DNA of 12,711 nt from contig CALKBO010000002.1 in the NCBI GenBank assembly GCA_937989875.1, forward strand, positions 1 through 12,711, given 5' to 3'. The position numbers and the translations under genes are program-made. Positions 5,901 through 12,701 of the stretch are shown here, piece after piece. The notes beneath the pieces were generated by a model. It was not told the DNA's origin, ran no database searches, and worked only from the letters and a program-made list of their open reading frames with translations. The DNA comes from an uncultured Collinsella sp. Its GTDB lineage: Bacteria > Actinomycetota > Coriobacteriia > Coriobacteriales > Coriobacteriaceae. Each line of letters starts with the position of its first letter. Position 1 is the first letter of the stretch.

Positions 5901-7391
5901 GGCAGCTTCGGCTGCGGCCACGATGCGTATCTCACCGACGAGATCGCGCGCATGATGGGCGAGATGGGCTCCAAGGTTCCGATGATGATCAAGCTCGATG
6001 AGAGCGACGTCGCCGGTCCCATGGGCATTCGCGTGCGTTCGTTTATCGAGTCGGTCAACCGTCGTCGCGCGGAGGAGCGTGCCGAGGGCGCCCGGGTGCA
6101 CGCGGTCCATCCGCTCGACGACCCGTATAAGGTCAAGTACACCAAGCGCGACCGGCACGACAAGATCGCGCTGGTCCCCAACACCTCCCATGCGTTCTGC
6201 AGGCTCATGACCGCGGCGATGCGCAATCAGGGCGTGCGCGCCGAGGCCCTTGATATCGGGCGCGAGGATGCCATCCGCCTGGGCAAACGCTATGTGCACA
6301 ACGACATCTGCTTCCCCGCGCAAATCGTGATCGGCGAGGCGCTCGCGGCACTCGAGAGCGGTAAGTACGACCCGCACGACGTCGCCGTGGTGACTGGCAA
6401 GTATATCGGCGACTGCCGCCTGACGCACTACATGCCCCTGCTGCGCCGCGCGCTCGACGACGCGGGATACGACTATGTCCCGGTGCTCACCAACGACGAC
6501 GTCGATGCCCACAATGCGCATCCGGGCTTCAAGCTCGGCCTTGGCCCGAGCATCCAGATCGCCTACGGTCTTCCCATGATCGATGCCCTCGAGGCCATGC
6601 TTAGGCGCATCCGTCCCTACGAGCTCGAGAAGGGCGCGGCGGACGCTGCGTTCGACCGCGCGCTCGATGAGGTTATCGAGGGCATGGAGCGCTCCGGGCT
6701 GAGAGGCCAGGCGACGGGCTTCAAACGCGCGCTTGCGATCATGGACGCCGTTCCGTACGACCGCTCGAACCCGCATCCGACCGTTCTCATCGTGGGCGAG
6801 TACCTGCTCAATTTCCATCTCGGCGCCAACCACGAGATCGAGCGCTACCTCGAGGACAACGGGCTCGAGGTCATCGAGGCGCGCATGACCGACGTGATCC
6901 GCAAGACCTATTTCTACAAGCATGCGCAGTCGCGCGAGTTCCACGTCGACCTGTCGCTGCCCGAAAAGGCCTGGTACGCCACGGCGGACAACCTGTTCGA
7001 GCTCGCGCACGACCGTTGCGACCGCCTGGGCGCGGCGAGCCCGCTCTACGAGCCGCCGACGCGCATGCCCGAGCTCGTGCGCGCGAGCGATAAGATCCTG
7101 CACCATACGTTCGATGCGGGCGAGGGCGTGCTGATTCCGGCGGAGATTCTCGAGCACGCCAAGCGCGGCTGCCGCAACTTCGTGATCCTGCAGCCGTTCG
7201 GGTGTCTGCCCAACCATGTCGTGGGGCGCGGGCTCATCCATGCGCTCAAGGAGCAGTATCCCACGGCGCAGTTCCTGCCGCTCGACTACGATCCCGACGT
7301 GAGCTTCGCCAACGTGGAGAACCGTCTTCAGATGCTCATCATGAACGCCAAGGCGCAGGGGTGCGGTGAGGCGCATGGCGAGACCGCGTAA
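2952..7391 (+). CDS. Giant fused acyl-CoA dehydratase activase-like iron-sulfur protein
   Basis: This 1479-aa cytoplasmic protein is a probable ATP-driven, low-potential electron-transfer enzyme related to 2-hydroxyacyl-CoA dehydratase/benzoyl-CoA reductase activases; its substrate is unknown. Domains in order: a BcrAD/BadFG ASKHA activase (~4-270) with nucleotide motif GLDVGSTTTK (6-15), LGGQDAK (101-107) and cluster cysteines C130 and C171; a second activase (~336-600) with GIDSGSTTTK (339-348), IGGQDMK and C464 and C503; a Cys cluster C627, C630, C634, C653 ending in GNRCPRGG; a DUF2229/COG3580-like part (~722-1000) with CFPAK (C773) and FGCG (C988); and a COG3581-like part (~1070-1470) with CFPAQ (C1120) and FGCLPNH (C1418). 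Such ~1400-aa fusions are known in anaerobes, and this part is related to the dehydratase/double-cubane-cluster protein group. It is first in an operon with a TetR regulator whose gene overlaps its 3' end, under a palindromic operator. No separate dehydratase subunits are encoded in the window. Confidence 0.85.
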   Translation: MALLVGLDVGSTTTKVYAMHEDMTEAWWGYRRHGACQTASVRAMLGELAERFPHESLRVAVTGSGARDIATALGASYVQEVVANALAISRFYPQTRCAIELGGQDAKMIFFRTNDKGDIEVADMRMNGSCAGGTGAFIDEMAKLMGVGTESGEFEQLASRGTTVHEVSGRCGVYAKTDIQPLLNEGIPTTDLALSALHAVARQTIGGLAQGIDIEPPVIFEGGTLAYNPTLVRVFREQLNLSDDQVIVPRDPQIMVARGAALSLTDMFASSQPIDLPDAFVRLDKLETVAPASGEGRLAQPFFATPAEQADFTARHGKETPAKGPDAYAPGETVRVALGIDSGSTTTKFALVDEAGELVDSFYAPNNGRPLDVAQQGLVSLKNRWETAGVTLAIDAVGTTGYGEELFARAFHADYHTVETVAHARAACACVPDATFVLDIGGQDMKAIWLNHGVLTDIVVNEACSAGCGSFLEGFAKNLGIAVEDIATEAFSSKAPAVLGSRCTVFMNSSVVSEQRRGKGPGDIMAGLCRSIIENVFTKVIRVSNLNRLGDKVVVQGGTFRNDAVLRAFEQYLGKPVTRAPHPGLMGAIGIALLAREECRKGDAGTSFIGLDAVERFEHREFGGVTCRRCNNRCQRAVVAFGDGSLYVTGNRCPRGGAISWDELVREVPAAEELRPQGACEAQAPGTGRDRTAAAPNLFVDREKLLFESCPTVPVCGGRDVTIGIPRVLEFWDTMPFWSTFFSTLGFKVRVSGRSTKAMYERGLAHVTSDTVCFPAKLVHGHIRNLVDAGVDRIFMPIITTVPTENTASTSEWMCAVVKGYPYVMRNSDNPEERFGVPFDTPLFHWYDEGDRNRQLKAWCKETFDIDADLVAKATEQADRAQETFENQLQLRGRQVLENVHEDGGYAVVIASRPYHNDPLVNHGLPKLFSERGIPVLTPDAVPGICNVDLSNSRIDIVNNYHARMLSCAVIVASTPELELVQMGSFGCGHDAYLTDEIARMMGEMGSKVPMMIKLDESDVAGPMGIRVRSFIESVNRRRAEERAEGARVHAVHPLDDPYKVKYTKRDRHDKIALVPNTSHAFCRLMTAAMRNQGVRAEALDIGREDAIRLGKRYVHNDICFPAQIVIGEALAALESGKYDPHDVAVVTGKYIGDCRLTHYMPLLRRALDDAGYDYVPVLTNDDVDAHNAHPGFKLGLGPSIQIAYGLPMIDALEAMLRRIRPYELEKGAADAAFDRALDEVIEGMERSGLRGQATGFKRALAIMDAVPYDRSNPHPTVLIVGEYLLNFHLGANHEIERYLEDNGLEVIEARMTDVIRKTYFYKHAQSREFHVDLSLPEKAWYATADNLFELAHDRCDRLGAASPLYEPPTRMPELVRASDKILHHTFDAGEGVLIPAEILEHAKRGCRNFVILQPFGCLPNHVVGRGLIHALKEQYPTAQFLPLDYDPDVSFANVENRLQMLIMNAKAQGCGEAHGETA

Positions 7392-8064
7392 GGACGCCGA
7401 TGCGCCCGATGCACGCACCCGTATCATCGAGGCGTTTTGGGAGCTCATCGAGAACAACAGCATCTTCGAGCTGTCGGTTGGCGAGGTGACCCGCGCCGCC
7501 CAGTGCAATCGCGGAACGTTTTACTACTATTTTCACGATTTCGATGAACTCGTCGCCATCGCCATAGCCCAGCTGCTGCAGGATAACGAGCTCATCACCG
7601 ATGCCCTCTGGCATTTTTCGAGCGAGGGCGACCTTTCGGCGTTCGACCGGCGCGACGTCCGCTGCCTGCTGCGGCGCATCGTCATCACCATGAGGGCGGG
7701 TGCCGCCGAGCAGGTCGTGCAGGGCATCCATACGATCATCATCGACCGCGTGAGAGAGATCGTCCACCCCGACGGAGAAGAGCTCAAGGCAGATTCGAGC
7801 TTTGCGGTGGGCTTTCTGGTCTCGGGCATCATGGGCTTTGTGATGGCGGTCGGCTTTGCCCGGGAGGGCGGCGAGGAGATAGACCTCGAGCAGCTGGGGG
7901 ACAGCGCGTGCGCGTACCTGAGGGCGGTCGCCATGCAGACGGTGGAAACGGTCGCGCAAGTCGAGGGCGTCGATACATCCGAGCTGCTCGAACGCGTCTC
8001 CAAGGAGGCCGATGCCTATCGCGCATCGCGTGCGACGAGTCCCGACGTGGTGAAAGACGCCTAG
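7375..8064 (+). CDS. TetR/AcrR-family transcriptional repressor of the activase operon
   Basis: This 229-aa regulator has an N-terminal helix-turn-helix: TRIIEAFWELIE (15-26) is helix 1, SVGEVTRAAQ (34-43) begins the HTH, and RGTFYYYFHDFDEL (46-59) is the classic TetR recognition helix and its follow-on. Residues ~80-229 would be the dimerisation and ligand pocket, with a hydrophobic helix at ~143-161. The ATG at 7375 gives the usual MARPRK opening; a GTG at 7366 is the alternative and has a somewhat better placed AGGGG. Either start overlaps the end of the activase gene (by 17 or 26 bp), so the two genes are translationally coupled and co-transcribed. The likely target is the 21-bp palindrome at 2882-2902, giving autorepression and repression of the activase. 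The inducer may be an acyl-CoA or a related metabolite, but nothing in the sequence identifies it. Confidence 0.85.
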   Translation: MARPRKDADAPDARTRIIEAFWELIENNSIFELSVGEVTRAAQCNRGTFYYYFHDFDELVAIAIAQLLQDNELITDALWHFSSEGDLSAFDRRDVRCLLRRIVITMRAGAAEQVVQGIHTIIIDRVREIVHPDGEELKADSSFAVGFLVSGIMGFVMAVGFAREGGEEIDLEQLGDSACAYLRAVAMQTVETVAQVEGVDTSELLERVSKEADAYRASRATSPDVVKDA

Positions 8065-8110
8065 GGTTTCTCTTGCGGGGCGCCTGTCGCGCATCGCGCG
8101 GTGAGTCCCG
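8019..8110 (+). repeat. Short direct repeat spanning the TetR 3' end
   Basis: TCGCGCATCGCG occurs at 8019-8030 and 8087-8098, and each copy is followed by GAGTCCCG (8037-8044 and 8103-8110) after a 6-nt or 4-nt gap. One copy lies in the last codons of the regulator gene and the other in the downstream hairpin. It looks like a local partial duplication. Confidence 0.45.
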
Positions 8111-8117
8111 CGATGCG
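8090..8117 (+). other. Stem-loop after the TetR gene
   Basis: CGCATCGCG (8090-8098) pairs with CGCGATGCG (8109-8117) over 9 bp; then, past a bulged C, GG pairs with CC around the loop TGAGT. No T-tract follows, so it is a weak terminator candidate or an mRNA-stabilising structure for the activase operon. Confidence 0.45.
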
Positions 8118-8198
8118 GTCATAACCTGCATTCATGTGAGCCGGGTTTATAGATATTCCTCCAGCTGTTAACATAGACAACCTGTGGGTAAAGAGACA

Positions 8199-8225
8199 AA
8201 AGCGCCGCCGACGGGCGGGCGTTTT
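8199..8225 (+). terminator. Terminator-type hairpin in the clpC leader
   Basis: CGCCGCC (8203-8209) pairs with GGC and GGCG (8214-8216, 8218-8221) across one bulged G, loop GACG. Flanking AAAG pairs with the TTTT run at 8222-8225. It would end the activase-TetR transcript. The clpC ATG is only 31 nt further, so the clpC promoter must lie upstream and its mRNA would carry this hairpin. No CIRCE, HAIR or CtsR-type heat-shock operator was recognised in 8065-8256; TTTATAGATATT (8146-8157) is the most promoter-like stretch. Confidence 0.55.
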
Positions 8226-8256
8226 GATTTCGATGAACTCATGTAAGGAAACGAGC

Positions 8257-10899
8257 ATGTTAGATAGATTTACCGATCGCGCGCGCAAGGTCATGTCCAT
8301 GGCCAAGCAGGAGGCGCTCGATCTTCATTCAAATAAGGTGGGCACCGAGCACCTGCTGCTCGCGCTTGCCAAGGAGGACGAAGGCATTGCCGCCGAGGCA
8401 CTGCGCTCGCTCGATATCTCCTACGACGACATCATGGACACACTCAAAGAGGTCCAGACCACCGTTCCCGAGCCCAGTGAGGAGACCGAGGCAGCCAAGC
8501 TCGCCTTTACACCGCTCGTCATTAGCGTGATGGAGCGTTCATTCCGCGTGGCGCGCGAGAACAACCAGACCTACGTGTCGACCGAGCACTTGCTGATCGG
8601 CATCGTCGAAGAGGGCAACGGCATGGCCATGGACATCCTCATGCGCCTGGGTGTGTCGTCCGCCTCCATCAAAAAGGCTATCGAGAAACTCACCGCCAAG
8701 GATCAGGACAAGAAACGTCCGCTCGCCGGCGCCGGTGCCGGGCGTCCCGGTGCGGGCCTGCCGTTCTTTAGCGGCTCGGATGCCTCTCAGCAAAAGGGGA
8801 GTGGCACCGACACGCTCAAGCAGTTCGCGACCAACCTCACGCAGAAGGCACGCGACGGCGAGCTCGACCCCGTGATTGGTCGCGAAAAGGAAGTCCAGCG
8901 TATGATGGAGATCCTTTCGCGCCGCACCAAGAACAACCCGCTCATTCTGGGCGACCCCGGCGTGGGCAAGACGGCCATCGTCGAGGGCCTGGCTCAGCAG
9001 ATCGCCGCCGGCAACGTGCCCGAGAACCTTATGAACCAGAATATCTGGACGCTCGACCTGCCGGGCCTCGTGGCGGGCGCCAAGTATCGCGGCGAGTTTG
9101 AGGAGCGCCTCAAGAACGTGATCCAGGAGGCAACCGAAGCCGACGACGTCATCCTGTTTATCGACGAGATGCACACCATCATTGGTGCCGGTTCTGCCGA
9201 GGGTTCTATCGATGCGAGCTCCATGCTCAAGCCGGTGCTCGCGCGCGGTGCTTTCCAGATTATCGGTGCCACCACGGCCGAGGAGTTCCGCAAGTACCTC
9301 ACCAAGGACCCGGCCTTCGAGCGTCGCTTCCAGACCATCGATGTCGAGGAGCCGAGCGTCGAGGACACGGTCAAGATCCTGACCGCGCTCAAGCCGCGCT
9401 ACGAGGAGCACCACCATGTGCGCTATACGCAGGGTGCTATCGAGGCCGCCGCGAACCTCTCCGACCGCTACATCCAGGATCGCTTCCTGCCCGATAAGGC
9501 CATCGACCTCATTGACGAGGCCGGCGCCCGCGCCCGCATCGCCGCCAACCGCGCGCCCGAGCCGGTGCGCGAGGCCGAGCATCGCGTGGAGGAGCTTAAG
9601 GCCGCCGCGCAGGAGGCCACCGAGAGCGACGACATGAACAAGGCCGCCGAGATCACCGAGCAGCAAAAGGCTGCCGAGATTGAGCTCGCCGAGGCCAAGG
9701 CTGCCTGGACGGCCGAGCTCGACGCCAGCCCGCTCACCATCGATGTCTCCCAGATTGCCGACATCGTGTCCGTGACCTCGGGCGTGCCGGTGTCCTCGCT
9801 CACCGAGAGCGAGAGCCGCCGCCTGCTGCAGGCCGAAAGCGTGCTCAAGACGCGCATCATCGGTCAGGACGAGGCCGTCGAGGCCGTTGCCAAGGCCGTG
9901 CGCCGCAGCCGCTCGCCGCTCAAGGACCCGCGTCGCCCCGGCGGCAGCTTTATCTTCCTGGGCCCCACCGGCACGGGCAAAACCGAGCTCGCCAAGACGC
10001 TCGCCGAGTATCTCTTTGGCAGCAAGGACGCGCTCATCAGCTTCGATATGTCGGAGTTTGGCAGTGAGTTCGAGGTCTCCAAGCTCATCGGTAGCCCCCC
10101 GGGCTATGTGGGCCACGACGAGGGCGGCCAGCTCACCAAGGCTGTTCGCCGTCACCCGTACTCGGTCGTGCTGTTCGACGAGATCGAGAAGGCGCACCCC
10201 GACATCTTCAATATCCTGCTGCAGGTGTTGGAGGAGGGCCGTCTGACCGATAGCCAGGGCAAGACGGTCGACTTCCGCAATACGGTGATCATCATGACGT
10301 CAAACGTGGGCGCCCGCGAGATCGCGCAGGATGCGAGCGTTGGCTTTGGCACCACCGGCGAGCAGAGTCTCACGTCGAGCGAGATCAAGGGCCGTGCGAT
10401 GGGCGAGCTCAAGCGCCTGTTCCGCCCCGAGCTGCTCAACCGTATCGACGATATTGTGGTGTTCCAGAAGCTCTCGGGCGAGAACCTGACCAAGATTGCG
10501 CACCTGCTGGTGGACGATCTGCGCCAGCGCCTGATCGCAAACGGCATGAACATCAAGCTTACCGATGCGGCCTACGACAAGATTGTGGCGGAGGGTACCG
10601 ACCTCACCAACGGCGCGCGTCCTCTGCGTCGTGCCATCCAAAAGCTCATCGAGGATCCGCTGTCCGAGGAGCTGCTGGCCGGTGAGTGGGGCGAGGGCGA
10701 TACCGTCCTGTGCGACGTGGTCGACGGCAAGTTTGTCTTTAGCCACGGCACGGGTGAGATTCCGGCGCCGCGTCCGGCGGGTGCACTCGGGGGCGATACC
10801 GCTCCGGCGGCGCCGCACACCGGAAACGCCGCGCCTGTGAGCAGTGGCGTGAGCTCGGGCCCCGGCGGCATGATGCAAGCCGGTTCCGGCGCGCTGTAG
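8257..10899 (+). CDS. clpC: ClpC-type AAA+ unfoldase, ATP-dependent Clp protease subunit
   Basis: This 880-aa Hsp100 unfoldase forms hexamers that unfold proteins and feed them to the ClpP peptidase in the cytoplasm. Residues 1-145 hold the double Clp_N repeat (GTEHLLLAL at 29-37; STEHLLIGI at 108-116). The first AAA+ module has Walker A GDPGVGKT (232-239) and Walker B VILFIDE (298-304). A short M-domain coiled coil lies at ~420-490, and the second module has GPTGTGKT (569-576) and VVLFDE (637-642). The VGF tripeptide at 695-697 is the ClpP-docking loop expected in ClpC, and the short M domain separates it from ClpB. The C-terminus has a Gly/Ala/Pro-rich tail (~835-880) beyond the usual end. 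The ATG at 8257 with AAGGA 7 nt upstream gives the canonical N-terminus; an upstream TTG at 8224 is unlikely. It stands as a single gene with its own terminator. Confidence 0.97.
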   Translation: MLDRFTDRARKVMSMAKQEALDLHSNKVGTEHLLLALAKEDEGIAAEALRSLDISYDDIMDTLKEVQTTVPEPSEETEAAKLAFTPLVISVMERSFRVARENNQTYVSTEHLLIGIVEEGNGMAMDILMRLGVSSASIKKAIEKLTAKDQDKKRPLAGAGAGRPGAGLPFFSGSDASQQKGSGTDTLKQFATNLTQKARDGELDPVIGREKEVQRMMEILSRRTKNNPLILGDPGVGKTAIVEGLAQQIAAGNVPENLMNQNIWTLDLPGLVAGAKYRGEFEERLKNVIQEATEADDVILFIDEMHTIIGAGSAEGSIDASSMLKPVLARGAFQIIGATTAEEFRKYLTKDPAFERRFQTIDVEEPSVEDTVKILTALKPRYEEHHHVRYTQGAIEAAANLSDRYIQDRFLPDKAIDLIDEAGARARIAANRAPEPVREAEHRVEELKAAAQEATESDDMNKAAEITEQQKAAEIELAEAKAAWTAELDASPLTIDVSQIADIVSVTSGVPVSSLTESESRRLLQAESVLKTRIIGQDEAVEAVAKAVRRSRSPLKDPRRPGGSFIFLGPTGTGKTELAKTLAEYLFGSKDALISFDMSEFGSEFEVSKLIGSPPGYVGHDEGGQLTKAVRRHPYSVVLFDEIEKAHPDIFNILLQVLEEGRLTDSQGKTVDFRNTVIIMTSNVGAREIAQDASVGFGTTGEQSLTSSEIKGRAMGELKRLFRPELLNRIDDIVVFQKLSGENLTKIAHLLVDDLRQRLIANGMNIKLTDAAYDKIVAEGTDLTNGARPLRRAIQKLIEDPLSEELLAGEWGEGDTVLCDVVDGKFVFSHGTGEIPAPRPAGALGGDTAPAAPHTGNAAPVSSGVSSGPGGMMQAGSGAL

Positions 10900-10924
10900 G
10901 GCGTGGCGACAATTTGATACGCGC

Positions 10925-10957
10925 AATCGAGGCGCTCCGGAAAGGGCGCCTCGATTT
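10925..10957 (+). terminator. Intrinsic terminator after clpC
   Basis: AATCGAGGCGC (10925-10935) pairs perfectly with GCGCCTCGATT (10946-10956), plus inner T-G and C-G pairs, around the loop CGGAAA. The U-tract is short (TTT at 10955-10957, of which two pair). It lies 25 nt after the clpC stop. The rest of 10958-11040 shows only a weak GCCGA/TCGGC hairpin at 11004-11027. Confidence 0.75.
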
Positions 10958-11040
10958 GTAGAGCTGCGGTAACTGTGACCGTTACGCTATGCGGTCCACC
11001 GTTAGCCGATGATGCGAGGGCGCTCGGCGTTTTCGACTGG

Positions 11041-11069
11041 TTTATGCACGCAAAGTCTGGGAATATACA
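11041..11069 (+). promoter_or_regulatory. Possible pepD promoter
   Basis: TATACA (11064-11069) is a fair -10 box with TTTATG (11041-11046) 17 bp upstream as a poor -35. A start near 11076 would leave a ~38-nt leader. CGACTGGTT (11034-11042) and AACCAGTTG (11090-11098), inverted with one mismatch, flank this stretch. Confidence 0.3.
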
Positions 11070-11113
11070 AGTCGCATGTCTTACTGTCTAACCAGTTGCG
11101 CCAAGGAGGCACC

Positions 11114-12571
11114 ATGGACTACAAGATTACCGGCTACGAGCCCGCCCAGCTGTTCCATTTCTTTGAGGAGGTCAGCGCGATCCCCCGCGGGTCTGGCAAC
11201 GAGAAGGGCATCAGCGATTTTCTGGTCGCGTTTGCCAAGGAGCGCGGCCTCGATGTGTACCAGGACGAGGTCTACAACGTCATCATTCGCAAGCCCGCAT
11301 CTGCCGGTGCCGAGAATGCCCCGACCGTGATGCTGCAGGGCCACATCGATATGGTGTGCGACAAGTTGGGCTCCGTTGAGCACGACTTTACGACTGATGG
11401 TATCGACCTGGTCGTCAAGGACGGCGTCCTCACCGCTAACGGCACCACTCTGGGCGCCGACAACGGTATTGCCGTCGCTCTGATGCTCACTGTTCTCGAT
11501 GACGATTCGATCATTCACCCCGCCCTCGAGTGCGTGTTCACCACCGACGAGGAGACTGGCCTGGTCGGCGCCGAGACGCTCGACAAGTCCCAGATTAGCG
11601 CCCGCACCATGATTAACCTCGACTCCGAGGAAGAGGGCGTTGCCACCGTCAGCTGTGCCGGCGGCGTCGTCGTTACCTACACCTGCCCGATCGTGCGCGA
11701 GCACAAGACCGGTAGCACCCTCACGCTCGACATCTCCGGCCTGCTGGGCGGTCACTCCGGCAGCGATATCCACCTGGAGCGCGGCAATGGTAACCTCATC
11801 ATGGCCCGCATCATCGACCGCCTGATGGTCGCCGGCGAGCCCGCCATCGTTAGCTTTAACGGCGGCACCAAGGACAACGCCATCAACCGTGAGTGCAAGG
11901 CTGTTCTGGTCTACGTCGACCACGCTGCCGCCGAGGCCGCGGCCCAGATCGCAAGGGGCATCATCGCCGACGTCACCGCCGAGCTTGAGGTCTTCGACCC
12001 CGGCCTTACCTGCACCGTCGAGATTGCCGACGACGCCGAGGTCGAGGCCATGGACCAGAAGTCCGCGCTTGCCCTCATCCGCGCCCTGCGTCTTGCCCCC
12101 AACGGTGTGATCCGCCGCAACGTCGCCACCGACGGCTCCGTCGAGGTTTCCTCCAACATCGGTGTGGTTGCCACCTCTGACGACGAGGTCAAGATCATGC
12201 TGTCCCCGCGCTCCTCGATCACCTCGCTGCAGAACGAGTTCAAGGACCGTCTGCAGACGCTGGCCGATGTCCTGGGCTTCGACGCCAAGTTCGAGTTCGA
12301 GTATCCCGGCTGGAGCTATGCCGAGCATTCGCCGGTCCGCGACGTCTTCGTCGAGAGCTATCGCGAGCTCTTTGGTTCCGAGCTGCGCATCGAGTCCATT
12401 CACGCCGGCCTTGAGTGCGGCCTGTTTGCCGAGGCCCTGCACGGCCTGGACGCCATCGCCGTGGGCCCGACGCTCTCCGATGTCCACACCCCGGACGAGA
12501 GCATGGAGCTCGCTTCTGCCGAGCGCTTCTACGAGCTGCTCATCGACGTCCTCAAGCGCCTTGCTGCGTAA
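11114..12571 (+). CDS. pepD: Aminoacyl-histidine dipeptidase (Xaa-His dipeptidase), M20 family
   Basis: This 485-aa cytoplasmic di-zinc peptidase hydrolyses Xaa-His and other dipeptides for amino-acid supply. Its length matches enterobacterial PepD. The M20 metal and catalytic residues are all visible: H77 and D79 in QGHIDM, D116 in GADNG, E146 and E147 in DEETG, D170 in INLDSEEEG, and H458 in SDVHTP. Each is exactly three positions below the numbering I recall for Vibrio PepD (H80, D82, D119, E149, E150, D173, H461), so the alignment is nearly gap-free. The lid/dimerisation domain, ~187-390, contains GLLGGHSGSDIH (209-220). The ATG at 11114 follows AAGGAGG (11103-11109) by 4 nt and gives the standard N-terminus; a start at 11009 would add 35 residues of non-family sequence. 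It appears monocistronic, with no sign of truncation. Confidence 0.95.
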   Translation: MDYKITGYEPAQLFHFFEEVSAIPRGSGNEKGISDFLVAFAKERGLDVYQDEVYNVIIRKPASAGAENAPTVMLQGHIDMVCDKLGSVEHDFTTDGIDLVVKDGVLTANGTTLGADNGIAVALMLTVLDDDSIIHPALECVFTTDEETGLVGAETLDKSQISARTMINLDSEEEGVATVSCAGGVVVTYTCPIVREHKTGSTLTLDISGLLGGHSGSDIHLERGNGNLIMARIIDRLMVAGEPAIVSFNGGTKDNAINRECKAVLVYVDHAAAEAAAQIARGIIADVTAELEVFDPGLTCTVEIADDAEVEAMDQKSALALIRALRLAPNGVIRRNVATDGSVEVSSNIGVVATSDDEVKIMLSPRSSITSLQNEFKDRLQTLADVLGFDAKFEFEYPGWSYAEHSPVRDVFVESYRELFGSELRIESIHAGLECGLFAEALHGLDAIAVGPTLSDVHTPDESMELASAERFYELLIDVLKRLAA

Positions 12572-12577
12572 AGGTCG

Positions 12578-12608
12578 CGCTAGCAGCAGTTCGAGTCACG
12601 TGCTAGCG
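12578..12608 (+). other. Inverted repeat after pepD
   Basis: CGCTAGCA (12578-12585) and TGCTAGCG (12601-12608) form a perfect 8-bp stem with a 15-nt loop, 7 nt after the pepD stop. No T-tract follows. It may stabilise the mRNA 3' end. Confidence 0.4.
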
Positions 12609-12631
12609 GATTGCAAATGACATTACGAGAG

Positions 12632-12662
12632 GGGGCATCTGAGCTTTTGCGACGGGTGCCCC
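12632..12662 (+). terminator. Possible pepD terminator hairpin without a U-tract
   Basis: GGGGCATC (12632-12639) pairs with GGTGCCCC (12655-12662) with one wobble, around a 15-nt loop that contains TTTT. ATTACAG follows instead of a T-run, so termination here would be weak or factor-assisted. Confidence 0.35.
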
Positions 12663-12679
12663 ATTACAGTCTGAAATAG

Positions 12680-12701
12680 GCCATCGATAAATTTCGATGG
12701 C
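12680..12701. other. Small hairpin near the window end
   Basis: GCCATCGA (12680-12687) and TCGATGGC (12694-12701) form a perfect 8-bp stem with the loop TAAATT. It could be an operator or the start of a leader for a gene outside the window; nothing more can be read. Confidence 0.35.

Noticed and set aside
4929..7508. Long minus-strand open frame of 859 codons opposite the activase gene
   Set aside because: It is a shadow frame produced by GC-rich codon bias. Its translation is low-complexity, rich in Arg, Val, Leu and His, with no motif, whereas the + strand carries clear conserved motifs throughout.
8183..8191. TGTGGGTAA, one mismatch from a DnaA box
   Set aside because: It is a single isolated near-match without neighbouring boxes or an AT-rich unwinding region, so it does not suggest an origin.
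8539..10197. Minus-strand open frame of 552 codons opposite clpC
   Set aside because: It lies wholly antisense to unmistakable AAA+ motifs and shows no family features of its own.
11081..12487. Minus-strand open frame of 468 codons opposite pepD
   Set aside because: It is antisense to intact M20 catalytic motifs; composition is Gly/Asp/Val-rich, as expected of a mirror frame.
12586..12600. TTCGAGTC resembling a tRNA T-loop after pepD, possible tRNA remnant or attachment site
   Set aside because: The flanking bases do not form a T-stem beyond one pair, and no acceptor, D or anticodon arm can be folded.
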